Assembly (NCBI GenBank): GCA_017305815.1
Contig: JAFKJZ010000471.1
Span: 1 to 8,717, forward strand
Origin: Hyphomicrobiales bacterium
GTDB taxonomy: Bacteria; Pseudomonadota; Alphaproteobacteria; Rhizobiales; Kaistiaceae
DNA length: 8,717 nucleotides
Direction of reading: 5' to 3'
Shown here: positions 1-6,431 of the stretch, in pieces
How the letters are laid out: each line of letters starts with the position of its first letter
How positions within the stretch are numbered: the stretch's first letter is position 1
Notes under the pieces: generated by a model
Seen by the model: only the letters and a program-made list of their open reading frames with translations
Told to the model about the DNA's origin: nothing
Database searches by the model: none
Translations under genes and position numbers: made by a program

Positions 1-3000
1 ACGCGAAGACGAGGGATACGCAGGCGCGGGCGACCGATCCGGAGGCCTCGGCCTGGGTTTCCGCCAATGCCGGCTCCGGCAAGACCTATGTGTTGGCGCG
101 GCGTGTCATCCGCCTGCTGCTCAATGGCGCCGATCCGGCCTCGATCCTCTGCCTGACCTTCACCAAGGCGGCCGCGGCCGAGATGTCGAGCCGCGTGTTC
201 GAGATCCTCGCCGGCTGGACGACGATGGCCGATGCCGAGCTCTCGGCGATCCTGGCCGACTACCAGGGCGTGCCGGCGCTACCCGCCCATCTCGTCAGCG
301 CCCGCCGGCTGTTCGCCCGTGCGCTCGAAACGCCGGGCGGGCTGAAGATCCAGACCATCCATGCCTTCTGCGAAAGGCTGCTGCACCAGTTCCCGTTCGA
401 GGCCAATGTCGCCGGCAGCTTCGAGGTGCTGGATGATCGCGGCGCCTCGATCCTGATCGCCGATGCGCAGCGCCGGGTCATCGCGCGCGCGTCGTTGGAG
501 GCTGACACCGCGCAGGGCCGAGCGTTCGCGCGGGTGCTGGAAGCGGCGAGCGACCAGGGCATCGAAGCGGCGCTGGCGGCGATCGTGTCGTCGCGCGACG
601 CGGTGCGCGAGTTCATCGTCGGCGCCGGCGATCTCGCAAGCGGCCTGCGCGACCTCCGTCGCGCCCTCAGCCTCGGTTCGGGCGAGACCGCGGAAAGTCT
701 TCGCGATCGCCTCGGTTCGGAGATCCCGTTCGATGATGCCGAGCTCCGGCAACTGGTCGACCGGCTTGCGGCCAGCGGCGCCAACGACAAGAAGAGCGCC
801 GAACGCCTTGCGCCGATCCTGACCGCCGAGACGGCGGAGGGCAGGGCGACGGCCTGGCTCGGCTTCTGGATGAAGCAGGATGGCGATCTTCGGGTGGTCG
901 GAAGCCTCACGACCAAGGGCATTCGGACGGCGTGGCCCGGCCTGGAGGAGACGCTCTCCGACGAGCGCGACCGTATCGAACTGCTACTCGACCGGATCGC
1001 CTCGGCCGAGGCCTATGCGGTGACGAGCGCGCTTCTGACGCTCGGCGACGCGGTGATCGGCGACTATGAGCGGGCCAAGCAACTGCGCGGCGCGCTCGAT
1101 TTCCAGGATCTGGTGGTGAAGACCGCCAATCTGCTGGCGCGCTCCGACGCTGCCGCCTGGGTCCACTACAAGCTCGATCGCGGCCTCGACCACATCCTCG
1201 TCGACGAGGCGCAGGACACCAGCCCGCGCCAGTGGCAGGTGATCGAGCGGCTGGCCGGCGAGTTCTTCACCGGCCAGAGCGCGCGCGACGTCATCCGCAC
1301 CTTCTTCGCCGTCGGCGACGAGAAGCAGTCGATCTATTCGTTCCAGGGCGCCGTTCCCGCCTGGTTTGCGAGACAGCGCAAGTCGTTTTCCGATCGCGCC
1401 AAAACAGCCAAGGCTCAGTGGTTCAATCTCGAATTGCAGCTCTCCTTCCGCTCGACGCAGGACGTGCTGTCGGCGGTCGACGCGATCTTCGCCCCCGAGG
1501 ACGCCCATGCCGGGCTGACACAGGCGAAGGCGGCCCCGGTCCATGCGGCGGCGCGCCGGCTCGATCCCGGCCGCGTCACCTATTGGCCGCCGATCGAGTC
1601 CGACAAGCCGCCGCAGCCGGAAGATTGGCACACGCCGCTCGACCGCCTCGACGAGAAGAGCCCGGAAGTACGGCTGGCCGAGCGGATTGCCGAGACGATC
1701 GCCGGCTGGAAGCAGAGCAAGGCGACGATCGCGGCGACGGGGAAGCCGATCCGCGAGGGCGGCATTCTCGTCTTGACGCGGAAGCGCGGGCCGCAGACCG
1801 ACGCGATCAACCGCGCGCTGAAGGCGGCGGGCCTCTCGGTCGCCGGCGCCGACCGTCTGGCGCTCGCAAGCCATATCGCCGTGCTCGACCTGCTGGCGCT
1901 GGCCGAGATCCTGCTGCAGCCGCGCGACGACCTTGCGCTGGCGGCGCTGCTGAAGAGCCCGCTGATCGGCCTCACCGAGGAGCAACTGTTCGAGCTGGCG
2001 CATCCGCGCGGCGGCTCGCTCTGGTATGCGCTCGACCGTTCGACGGACCCGGCGGCGATCGAGGCCTCGGCGCGGTTGAAGGCCTGGCGCAGCCGGGCCG
2101 AGTTCATGAGCCCCTATGCCTTCTTCGCCCGCATCCTCGGCCCGGAGGGCGGCCGCAAGCGGTTGCTGGCGCGGCTGGGGCCGGAGGCCGACGACGTGCT
2201 GGACGAGTTCCTGGCGCAGGCGCTGGCGCATGAGCAGGCCTCCGTGCCGTCGCTGCAGGGCTTTGTCGGCTGGATGCGCGAGGCGGCGACCGAGATCAAG
2301 CGCGACGCCGACCTCGCCCGCGACGAGATCCGCGTCATGACCGTGCACGGCGCCAAGGGCCTTGAGGCCGACATCGTCTTCCTGGTCGATACCGGCTCCA
2401 AGCCCGTTCATGCGAGCCATGATCCGAAGATCGTGGCGCTGGCGGAGGATCCCGACGCTGCCGATGGCGCGCCGCTGGTCTGGATCGCGCCGGGAGCGCG
2501 GAAGCCGCAGGTCGTCGAGGACGCCGTCGCGGTGCTGCGTGAAAAGGCGCGGGAAGAGTATCGCCGGCTGCTCTATGTCGGGCTGACGCGGGCGCGTGAC
2601 CACCTGATCGTCTGCGGCACGATGAAGGCGAACACCGGCGCCGATCTGCTCTGGCACGATCTGGTCGGCAAGGCGCTCGGCGTCGACGGTCACCTCGTGT
2701 CGGTCGATCTTCCGAGCGAGAGTTTCGAGACGATCGAGTGGCGGCAGGACTGGAGCCGTGAGGCGGTGGCGGCGCTTGCCGAGACGGCCGGCTCCGGCGA
2801 GCGTGTCGCCGAGCCGCTGCCTGACTGGCTGGCCGAAAGTCCTCCACCGGCGCCGCCGATGCCGAAGCGGCTGACGCCGTCGGCTGCTGTCGGTTTCGCC
2901 GAGGCCGAGCCGGCATTTCCGCCGGTGACGGCGCTGGATGCAAGGCTCGATCCCGCCGCGCTGACGGCGCTCGATCGCGGTCGCATCATCCACCGCCTGT

Positions 3001-3485
3001 TGCAGGCGCTGCCCGACCAGCCGGCGGAACATAGGGCGACAGTTGCTGCGCGCTATCTGGAGGTGGTCGGGCGCGAATGGCCGGAAACGGCCCGCCAGGG
3101 GCTGCTGGAGCTGATCCTGCCGATCCTCGACGACGACAGCTTCTCCGCCCTGTTCGGGCCGGAGAGCCGCGCCGAGGTGCCGATTGCCGGCACGATCGAA
3201 ACGCGCAGCGGCACGGCTTCGGTTTCCGGCCGGATCGACCGTCTCGTCGTGCTGCCGGATCGGGTCATCCTGGTCGACTACAAGACCAACCGCCCGGCGC
3301 CGCGCCAGCTCTCCGAAGTGCCCGAGGCGCATCTGGCGCAGCTGGCGCTCTATCGCGCCCTGCTTCAGACGCTCTACCCCGACCGGCCGATCGAGACGGC
3401 GCTGCTCTGGACCGAGATCCCGCTGTTGATGGCGATCCCGTCGGAGTTGCTCGATAGTCGCATGGCTGCCATTACGGCGGGGTGA
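1..3485 (+). CDS. addA: AddA, helicase-nuclease subunit of AddAB break-resection enzyme (5' partial)
   Basis: AddA unwinds and degrades double-strand DNA ends to load RecA, acting with AddB in the cytoplasm. The reading frame is open from base 3, so the gene enters from the left edge and about 1160 residues are visible, nearly the whole protein. UvrD/Rep-type (SF1) helicase motifs appear in order: Walker A ANAGSGKT (63-86), LTFTKAAAAEM (153-185), TIHAFCERL (354-380), Walker B DEAQD (1203-1217), GDEKQSIYSFQGA (1314-1352), LSFRST (1440-1457), VMTVHGAKGLE (2334-2366) and LYVGLTRARDHL (2571-2606). The C-terminus is a RecB-type nuclease: GRIIH (2979-2993), GRID (3228-3239), VDYKT (3273-3287) and QLALY (3339-3353), so the metal-binding Asp and catalytic Asp/Lys are present. 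The GTG at 90 is not the start, because Walker A lies upstream of it in frame. addB is expected just left of the window (inference from usual gene order). Both activities look intact. Confidence 0.96.
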   Translation, partial: AKTRDTQARATDPEASAWVSANAGSGKTYVLARRVIRLLLNGADPASILCLTFTKAAAAEMSSRVFEILAGWTTMADAELSAILADYQGVPALPAHLVSARRLFARALETPGGLKIQTIHAFCERLLHQFPFEANVAGSFEVLDDRGASILIADAQRRVIARASLEADTAQGRAFARVLEAASDQGIEAALAAIVSSRDAVREFIVGAGDLASGLRDLRRALSLGSGETAESLRDRLGSEIPFDDAELRQLVDRLAASGANDKKSAERLAPILTAETAEGRATAWLGFWMKQDGDLRVVGSLTTKGIRTAWPGLEETLSDERDRIELLLDRIASAEAYAVTSALLTLGDAVIGDYERAKQLRGALDFQDLVVKTANLLARSDAAAWVHYKLDRGLDHILVDEAQDTSPRQWQVIERLAGEFFTGQSARDVIRTFFAVGDEKQSIYSFQGAVPAWFARQRKSFSDRAKTAKAQWFNLELQLSFRSTQDVLSAVDAIFAPEDAHAGLTQAKAAPVHAAARRLDPGRVTYWPPIESDKPPQPEDWHTPLDRLDEKSPEVRLAERIAETIAGWKQSKATIAATGKPIREGGILVLTRKRGPQTDAINRALKAAGLSVAGADRLALASHIAVLDLLALAEILLQPRDDLALAALLKSPLIGLTEEQLFELAHPRGGSLWYALDRSTDPAAIEASARLKAWRSRAEFMSPYAFFARILGPEGGRKRLLARLGPEADDVLDEFLAQALAHEQASVPSLQGFVGWMREAATEIKRDADLARDEIRVMTVHGAKGLEADIVFLVDTGSKPVHASHDPKIVALAEDPDAADGAPLVWIAPGARKPQVVEDAVAVLREKAREEYRRLLYVGLTRARDHLIVCGTMKANTGADLLWHDLVGKALGVDGHLVSVDLPSESFETIEWRQDWSREAVAALAETAGSGERVAEPLPDWLAESPPPAPPMPKRLTPSAAVGFAEAEPAFPPVTALDARLDPAALTALDRGRIIHRLLQALPDQPAEHRATVAARYLEVVGREWPETARQGLLELILPILDDDSFSALFGPESRAEVPIAGTIETRSGTASVSGRIDRLVVLPDRVILVDYKTNRPAPRQLSEVPEAHLAQLALYRALLQTLYPDRPIETALLWTEIPLLMAIPSELLDSRMAAITAG

Positions 3486-3497
3486 AATCCCTTTGCC

Positions 3498-3526
3498 TTG
3501 ACCGGCAAGAGGCGGGTTCCTACCTT
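3498..3526 (+). promoter_or_regulatory. Sigma70-type promoter for trxA
   Basis: A -35 box TTGACC (3498-3503), preceded by C, and a -10 box TACCTT (3521-3526), also preceded by C, are separated by exactly 17 bp. This fits the rhizobial housekeeping pattern CTTGAC-N17-CTATAT as I recall it. Transcription would start near 3533, giving a leader of about 28 nt before the trxA ATG. The site lies wholly in the gap after the addA stop, so trxA need not depend on addA transcription. An inverted repeat, GGTTC (3515-3519) and GAACC (3528-3532), brackets the -10 box and might be an operator. No start site has been measured. Confidence 0.7.
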
Positions 3527-3550
3527 AGAACCACTCTCCTCCATCCCTTT

Positions 3551-3554
3551 GAGG
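3551..3554 (+). promoter_or_regulatory. Ribosome binding site of trxA
   Basis: GAGG sits 6 nt before the ATG at 3561. This supports that start over the in-frame TTG at 3498, which would add 21 residues unlike thioredoxin and whose TTG is part of the -35 box. Confidence 0.65.
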
Positions 3555-3560
3555 CTTGCC

Positions 3561-3881
3561 ATGGCGACTGCCAAAGTAACGGATAGTTCCTTCGACGCCG
3601 ACGTTCTGGGGGCATCCGGCCCGGTCGTCGTCGATTTCTGGGCGGAATGGTGCGGTCCCTGCCGCATGATCGCGCCGGCTCTGGAAGAGATCCAGGCCGA
3701 GATGGCCGGCAAGGTGACCATCGCCAAGCTCAACATCGACGAGAACCCGGACATTGCCGTGCGCTATGGCGTGCGTTCGATTCCGACGCTGATCCTGTTC
3801 AAGGACGGCGAACCGACGTCGATCCAGGTCGGCGCCGCGCCGAAGAGCCGTCTGGCCGACTGGATCAAGGGCGCGATCTGA
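3561..3881 (+). CDS. trxA: Thioredoxin 1
   Basis: This small cytoplasmic dithiol-disulfide oxidoreductase reduces protein disulfides (ribonucleotide reductase, peroxiredoxins and others) and is recycled by thioredoxin reductase. The 106-residue product has the usual length of a single thioredoxin fold. The active site is W30-C31-G32-P33-C34 inside [14 protein letters not shown]. The buried Asp is D25 (VVVDFWA) and the cis-proline is P75 (SIPT). A Gly-rich stretch near residue 91 (VGAAPK) matches the usual late loop. There is no signal peptide or membrane segment. The start is set by GAGG 6 nt upstream and by alignment to the family. It lies 75 bp after addA on the same strand with its own promoter, and a strong hairpin terminator follows 26 bp after the stop, so it is probably monocistronic or the last gene of the addBA transcript. 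Confidence 0.96.
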   Translation: MATAKVTDSSFDADVLGASGPVVVDFWAEWCGPCRMIAPALEEIQAEMAGKVTIAKLNIDENPDIAVRYGVRSIPTLILFKDGEPTSIQVGAAPKSRLADWIKGAI

Positions 3882-3907
3882 TCGTCGTCCGAACCATTCT
3901 GGATATG

Positions 3908-3939
3908 GAAACGGGACCCGCTGGGTCCCGTTTTTGTTT
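3908..3939 (+). terminator. Intrinsic terminator after trxA
   Basis: An 11-bp perfect stem, AAACGGGACCC (3909-3919) paired with GGGTCCCGTTT (3923-3933), has a 3-nt GCT loop and runs into TTTTTGTTT (3931-3939). This is a textbook Rho-independent terminator for the plus strand. Read from the minus strand the same stem is followed by only three T residues, so it would be at best a weak terminator for folC. Confidence 0.93.
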
Positions 3940-3961
3940 GGCGACTAGGATCGTATCGGCC

Positions 3962-4001
3962 TAGAGCCCTCCGTGTTTCATGAAAACACGAAGGGGCTCT
4001 A
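3962..4001. repeat. Left palindrome of the mosaic element
   Basis: The outer stem is TAGAGCCC (3962-3969) with GGGCTCTA (3994-4001), 8 bp. A small internal loop follows, then the inner stem CGTGTTT (3972-3978) with AAACACG (3984-3990), 7 bp, and a 5-nt loop. It could form a hairpin in RNA from either strand and would lie in the 3' untranslated region of folC. Confidence 0.75.
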
Positions 4002-4016
4002 ACTCTTTGTTTGATC

Positions 4017-4060
4017 GCGTTTTCTTCACGCGAACCGGTGCCCACTTCGCTCAAAAACGC
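4017..4060. repeat. Right palindrome of the mosaic element
   Basis: The outer arms GCGTTTT (4017-4023) and AAAACGC (4054-4060) enclose inner arms GCGAA (4030-4034) and TTCGC (4046-4050), with the palindrome ACCGGT (4034-4039) at the centre. The outer arm ends two bases before the folC stop codon. Confidence 0.7.
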
Positions 4061-4061
4061 T

Positions 4062-5393
4062 CTAGCTGGGCAGCGTGCCGTTCGCGGCCAGCACCGTGCC
4101 GCCGAGATAGAGCGAACCGCAGATCAGGATTCGCGGCGCGATGCCCGGCGGCAGCTGTCTGCGGATGGCGGCGAGCGCCGCCTCGACGCCCGTCGTCGCC
4201 TCGGCGCTGAGTCCGGCGGCCTCGGCGGCGGCGGCGAGCTCGACCGGGTCACGGCCGGCATTGGAGCCCTCGATCGGCACCGTATAGACATGCCGCGCCA
4301 GCCCGGCGAAGGGGCGGAAGAAGCCGACCGGGTCCTTGGTCACCAGCATGCCGGCGATCAGGTAGAGCGGCCGCGAGACCCGCTCCTCGAGATCGGCGAC
4401 CGCCTCGGCCACAACCAGGCCGGCGCCGGGATTGTGGCCGCCGTCGAGCCAGATCTCGGATTCCGGCGGCGCCTGGTCGACCAGCTTTCCGGTGGTCAGG
4501 CGCTGCATCCGCGCCGGCCATTCGACCCCCTGCAGGCCTGCCTCGATCGCCGCGACTGGCACGTCGAGGCTGGAGCGGCGCAGCGCTGCGATGGCGGTGC
4601 CGGCGTTGACGAACTGGTGCCGGCCCGGCAGGCGCGGCGGCGGCAGGTCGAGCAGGCCGTCCTCGTCCTGGTAGACCAGCCGGCCGCGCTCGGCATGCGC
4701 CACCCAATCCTGGTTGCCGAGGAAGATTGGCGCGGCAAGACGGGCCGCGTCGCGCTCGATCACCTCGCGCACGATCGCCGGCTGCGGCGCGACCACCACG
4801 GGGCGGCCGCGCTTGATGATGCCCGACTTCTCGTGCGCGATGCCGTCGAGGGCGCTGCCGAAGAACTTCTCGTGGTCGACCGAGATCGGCGTGATCACGG
4901 CGACGTCGGGCCGGTCGATGATGTTGGTGGCGTCGTAGCGGCCGCCGAGGCCGACCTCGAGCAGCGTCACATCGGCCGGATGGTCGGCGAACAGCTTGAA
5001 GGCGGCGGCGGTGGTGATCTCGAAATGGGTGATCGGCGCGCCGTCATTCACCTTCTCGATATCGAGCAGCGTGTCGACCAGGGCGTCCTCGTCGACGAAG
5101 CGGCCGCCGCCCTTGCGACCGAGGCGGATGCGCTCGTGGAAGCGGACGAGATGCGGCGACGTGTAGACATGCACGGTGAGGCCGGCCGCTTCCAGCATGG
5201 CGCGCAGGAAGGCGGTGGTCGAGCCCTTGCCGTTGGTGCCGGCGATGTGCAGCACCGGGCCGAGCTTCGTCTGCGGATCGCCGAGCTTCGCCATCAGCGG
5301 CTTCAGCCGGTCGAGCGAAAGGTCGATTTCCTTCGGGTGGAGCTGGAACAGGCGCTCCAGGATGACGGTGCTGCGGTCCATGATATGGTCCAT
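4062..5393 (-). CDS. folC: Bifunctional dihydrofolate synthase / folylpolyglutamate synthase
   Basis: FolC ligates L-glutamate to dihydropteroate to form dihydrofolate and then adds further glutamates to reduced folates, using ATP in the cytoplasm. The 443-residue product has the usual length. Mur-ligase-family features in order: ATP-binding loop AGTNGKGST (51-59), TSPHLVRFHERI (78-89), GLGGRYDATN (148-157), SVDHEKFFG with HEKSGI (171-192, holding the Lys that is normally carbamylated), then the C-terminal domain with LDGGHNP (316-322) and CGSLYL (425-430). The ATG at 5393 has GGGA 7 nt upstream. An ATG at 5381 (439 residues) is the alternative. The longer frame reaching to 5657 overlaps the accD 3' end and has a low-complexity Arg/Ser extension, so it was rejected. 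folC lies 97 bp downstream of accD, probably in the same transcript. Its TAG stop uses the terminal TA of the mosaic repeat. Confidence 0.95.
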   Translation of the reverse strand: MDHIMDRSTVILERLFQLHPKEIDLSLDRLKPLMAKLGDPQTKLGPVLHIAGTNGKGSTTAFLRAMLEAAGLTVHVYTSPHLVRFHERIRLGRKGGGRFVDEDALVDTLLDIEKVNDGAPITHFEITTAAAFKLFADHPADVTLLEVGLGGRYDATNIIDRPDVAVITPISVDHEKFFGSALDGIAHEKSGIIKRGRPVVVAPQPAIVREVIERDAARLAAPIFLGNQDWVAHAERGRLVYQDEDGLLDLPPPRLPGRHQFVNAGTAIAALRRSSLDVPVAAIEAGLQGVEWPARMQRLTTGKLVDQAPPESEIWLDGGHNPGAGLVVAEAVADLEERVSRPLYLIAGMLVTKDPVGFFRPFAGLARHVYTVPIEGSNAGRDPVELAAAAEAAGLSAEATTGVEAALAAIRRQLPPGIAPRILICGSLYLGGTVLAANGTLPS

Positions 5394-5400
5394 GACGCGA

Positions 5401-5404
5401 TCCC
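5401..5404 (-). promoter_or_regulatory. Ribosome binding site of folC
   Basis: On the minus strand GGGA lies 7 nt before the ATG at 5393. This favours that start over the ATG at 5381, which has no purine-rich site at proper distance. Its three G residues fall in the outer stem of the 5402-5433 hairpin, so access could depend on folding. Confidence 0.5.
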
Positions 5405-5433
5405 GTGGCGTGGCGCGAGCCACGCAATACGGG
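5402..5433 (-). other. Hairpin in the folC leader overlapping its ribosome site
   Basis: The minus-strand RNA can form a perfect 7-bp stem GCGTGGC-TCGC-GCCACGC (5425-5408). It is extended past a small internal loop by CCCGT (5433-5429) pairing with ACGGG (5406-5402). The outer arm includes the G residues of the folC ribosome site. No T tract follows, so it is not an intrinsic terminator. A regulatory or RNA-processing role is inference. Confidence 0.55.
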
Positions 5434-5434
5434 C

Positions 5435-5452
5435 GGCGGCCCGAAGGTCGCC
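5435..5452 (-). other. TTCG-tetraloop hairpin between accD and folC
   Basis: The minus strand reads GGCGACC-TTCG-GGCCGCC. This gives a 7-position stem with one A-C mismatch, capped by C(UUCG)G, an unusually stable tetraloop. It cannot coexist with an alternative pairing of CGGGC and GCCCG within 5430-5443. It lies 39 nt past the accD stop and could stabilise the accD 3' end. No T tract follows. Function unknown. Confidence 0.45.
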
Positions 5453-5490
5453 GGCCGAAAACGATGTGTGTTGCGTGTGCGCGGCGTCGA

Positions 5491-6417
5491 TCAGGACGCC
5501 AGCGCGACGTCCTGCGACGGCGCCGGCTTGGCCTTCGCCTTGGCTTCCGGCTTGTCGGCGGGCTTCGCCGGCTGCGGGCCGAGCAGGCTGCAGAGCCGCG
5601 CGATCGTCTGGCGCAGTTCGTGGCGGTGGACGACGAGGTCGACCATGCCGTGGTCATGCAGGAATTCCGAGCGCTGGAAGCCCGGCGGCAGCTTTTCGCG
5701 GATTGTCTGCTCGATGACGCGCGGGCCGGCGAAGCCGATCAGCGCGCCCGGCTCGGCGATCTGGATGTCGCCCAGCATGGCGTAGGAAGCCGTGACGCCG
5801 CCCGTGGTCGGGTTGGTCAGCACGACGATATAGGGCAGCTTCGCCTCGCGCAGCGCGATGACGCCGGCGGTGGTGCGCGGCAGCTGCATCAGCGACAGGA
5901 TGCCTTCCTGCATGCGCGCGCCGCCGGAGGCGGCGAACATGACGAAGGGCTGCTTGCGCTTCAGCGCTGCTTCCATGCCGGCGATGACCGCTTCGCCGGC
6001 GGCCATGCCGAGCGAGCCGCCCATGAAGTCGAAGTCCTGCACGGCGGTGACCATCGGCACGCCCTCGACGGTGCCGGCGCCGACCAGGATCGCGTCCTGC
6101 AGGCCGGTCTTGGTGCGGGCGTCCTTGAGGCGGTCGGTATAGCGGCGCTCGTCGCGGAACTTCAGCGGGTCGACCGCCACTTCCGGCACGGTGACGGCTT
6201 CGTACTTGCCGTCGTCGAAGAAATAGGCGAGCCGCTTCGGCGCGCTCATGCGCATGTGATAGCCCGAGTTCGGGATCACGTAGTGGTTGGCCTCGAGGTC
6301 GCGATGGAACACCATCTCGCCGGTCTCGGGGCACTTGATCCAGAGGTTCTCGGGAACCTCGCGCTTGTTCAAGAGGCTCTTGATCTTCGGACGGACGACG
6401 TCGTTGATCCAGTTCAT
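5491..6417 (-). CDS. accD: Acetyl-CoA carboxylase carboxyltransferase subunit beta
   Basis: AccD and AccA together form the carboxyltransferase that moves CO2 from biotin carboxyl carrier protein to acetyl-CoA, giving malonyl-CoA, the first committed step of fatty acid synthesis. The 308-residue product is of family length. The crotonase-like carboxyltransferase domain spans about residues 80-280, with [11 protein letters not shown] (132-142), [11 protein letters not shown] (163-173), [18 protein letters not shown] (200-217) and the [10 protein letters not shown] oxyanion region (222-231). The N-terminal zinc ribbon is degenerate: only C29 of the four expected cysteines remains (CPETG where CxxC is usual, IPNSG for the second pair). 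Residues 282-302 form a Lys/Ala/Pro-rich tail. The ATG at 6417 has AAGGA 7 nt upstream, placed in the 14-bp gap after trpA, so translation follows directly from the trp genes. Confidence 0.96.
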   Translation of the reverse strand: MNWINDVVRPKIKSLLNKREVPENLWIKCPETGEMVFHRDLEANHYVIPNSGYHMRMSAPKRLAYFFDDGKYEAVTVPEVAVDPLKFRDERRYTDRLKDARTKTGLQDAILVGAGTVEGVPMVTAVQDFDFMGGSLGMAAGEAVIAGMEAALKRKQPFVMFAASGGARMQEGILSLMQLPRTTAGVIALREAKLPYIVVLTNPTTGGVTASYAMLGDIQIAEPGALIGFAGPRVIEQTIREKLPPGFQRSEFLHDHGMVDLVVHRHELRQTIARLCSLLGPQPAKPADKPEAKAKAKPAPSQDVALAS

Positions 6418-6431
6418 CGCGTGATCCTTGT

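Larger units (their letters stand above)
3961..4065. repeat. 105-bp palindromic mosaic element (RIME/MITE-like), TA-bounded
   Basis: The stretch between the trxA terminator and the folC stop is bounded by perfect 7-bp terminal inverted repeats, CTAGAGC (3961-3967) and GCTCTAG (4059-4065). It contains two consecutive palindromes (3962-4001 and 4017-4060) joined by a T-rich linker. The hexamer GCTCTA recurs at 3996-4001 and 4059-4064, giving a two-module design. TA dinucleotides at 3962-3963 and 4063-4064 directly flank GAGC...GCTC, as a TA target-site duplication would. Size and two-palindrome layout resemble the rhizobial intergenic mosaic elements (RIME1, about 108 bp as I recall), and the right module's ACCGGTGCCCACTTCGCTC core looks like a repeat common in Hyphomicrobiales genomes (from memory). 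It encodes no protein. Only one copy is in this window, so its repetitive nature is inferred. Confidence 0.7.

Noticed and set aside
984..3332. 782-residue open frame antisense to addA
   Set aside because: It lies entirely opposite a gene with all helicase and nuclease motifs. Its composition is rich in Arg, Gln, Ala and Asp, as expected for the complementary reading of a GC-rich gene, and no domain is recognisable.
3498..3560. 21-residue N-terminal extension of thioredoxin from TTG 3498
   Set aside because: The TTG is the start of the -35 box, the extension is unlike thioredoxin, and ATG 3561 has a good ribosome site.
3882..4061. Possible small RNA or small protein gene between trxA and folC
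   Set aside because: The terminator and the palindromic element account for most of the gap, and no promoter or ribosome site for a separate gene is visible.
5394..5657. N-terminal extension of FolC into accD
   Set aside because: The extension is Arg/Ser-rich out-of-frame reading of accD, with no similarity to FolC. ATG 5393 fits family length.
4011..5717. 568-residue plus-strand frame opposite folC
   Set aside because: It is a shadow of folC and the accD 3' end, with low-complexity Arg/Gly/Ala-rich translation and no family resemblance. It begins inside the palindromic element.
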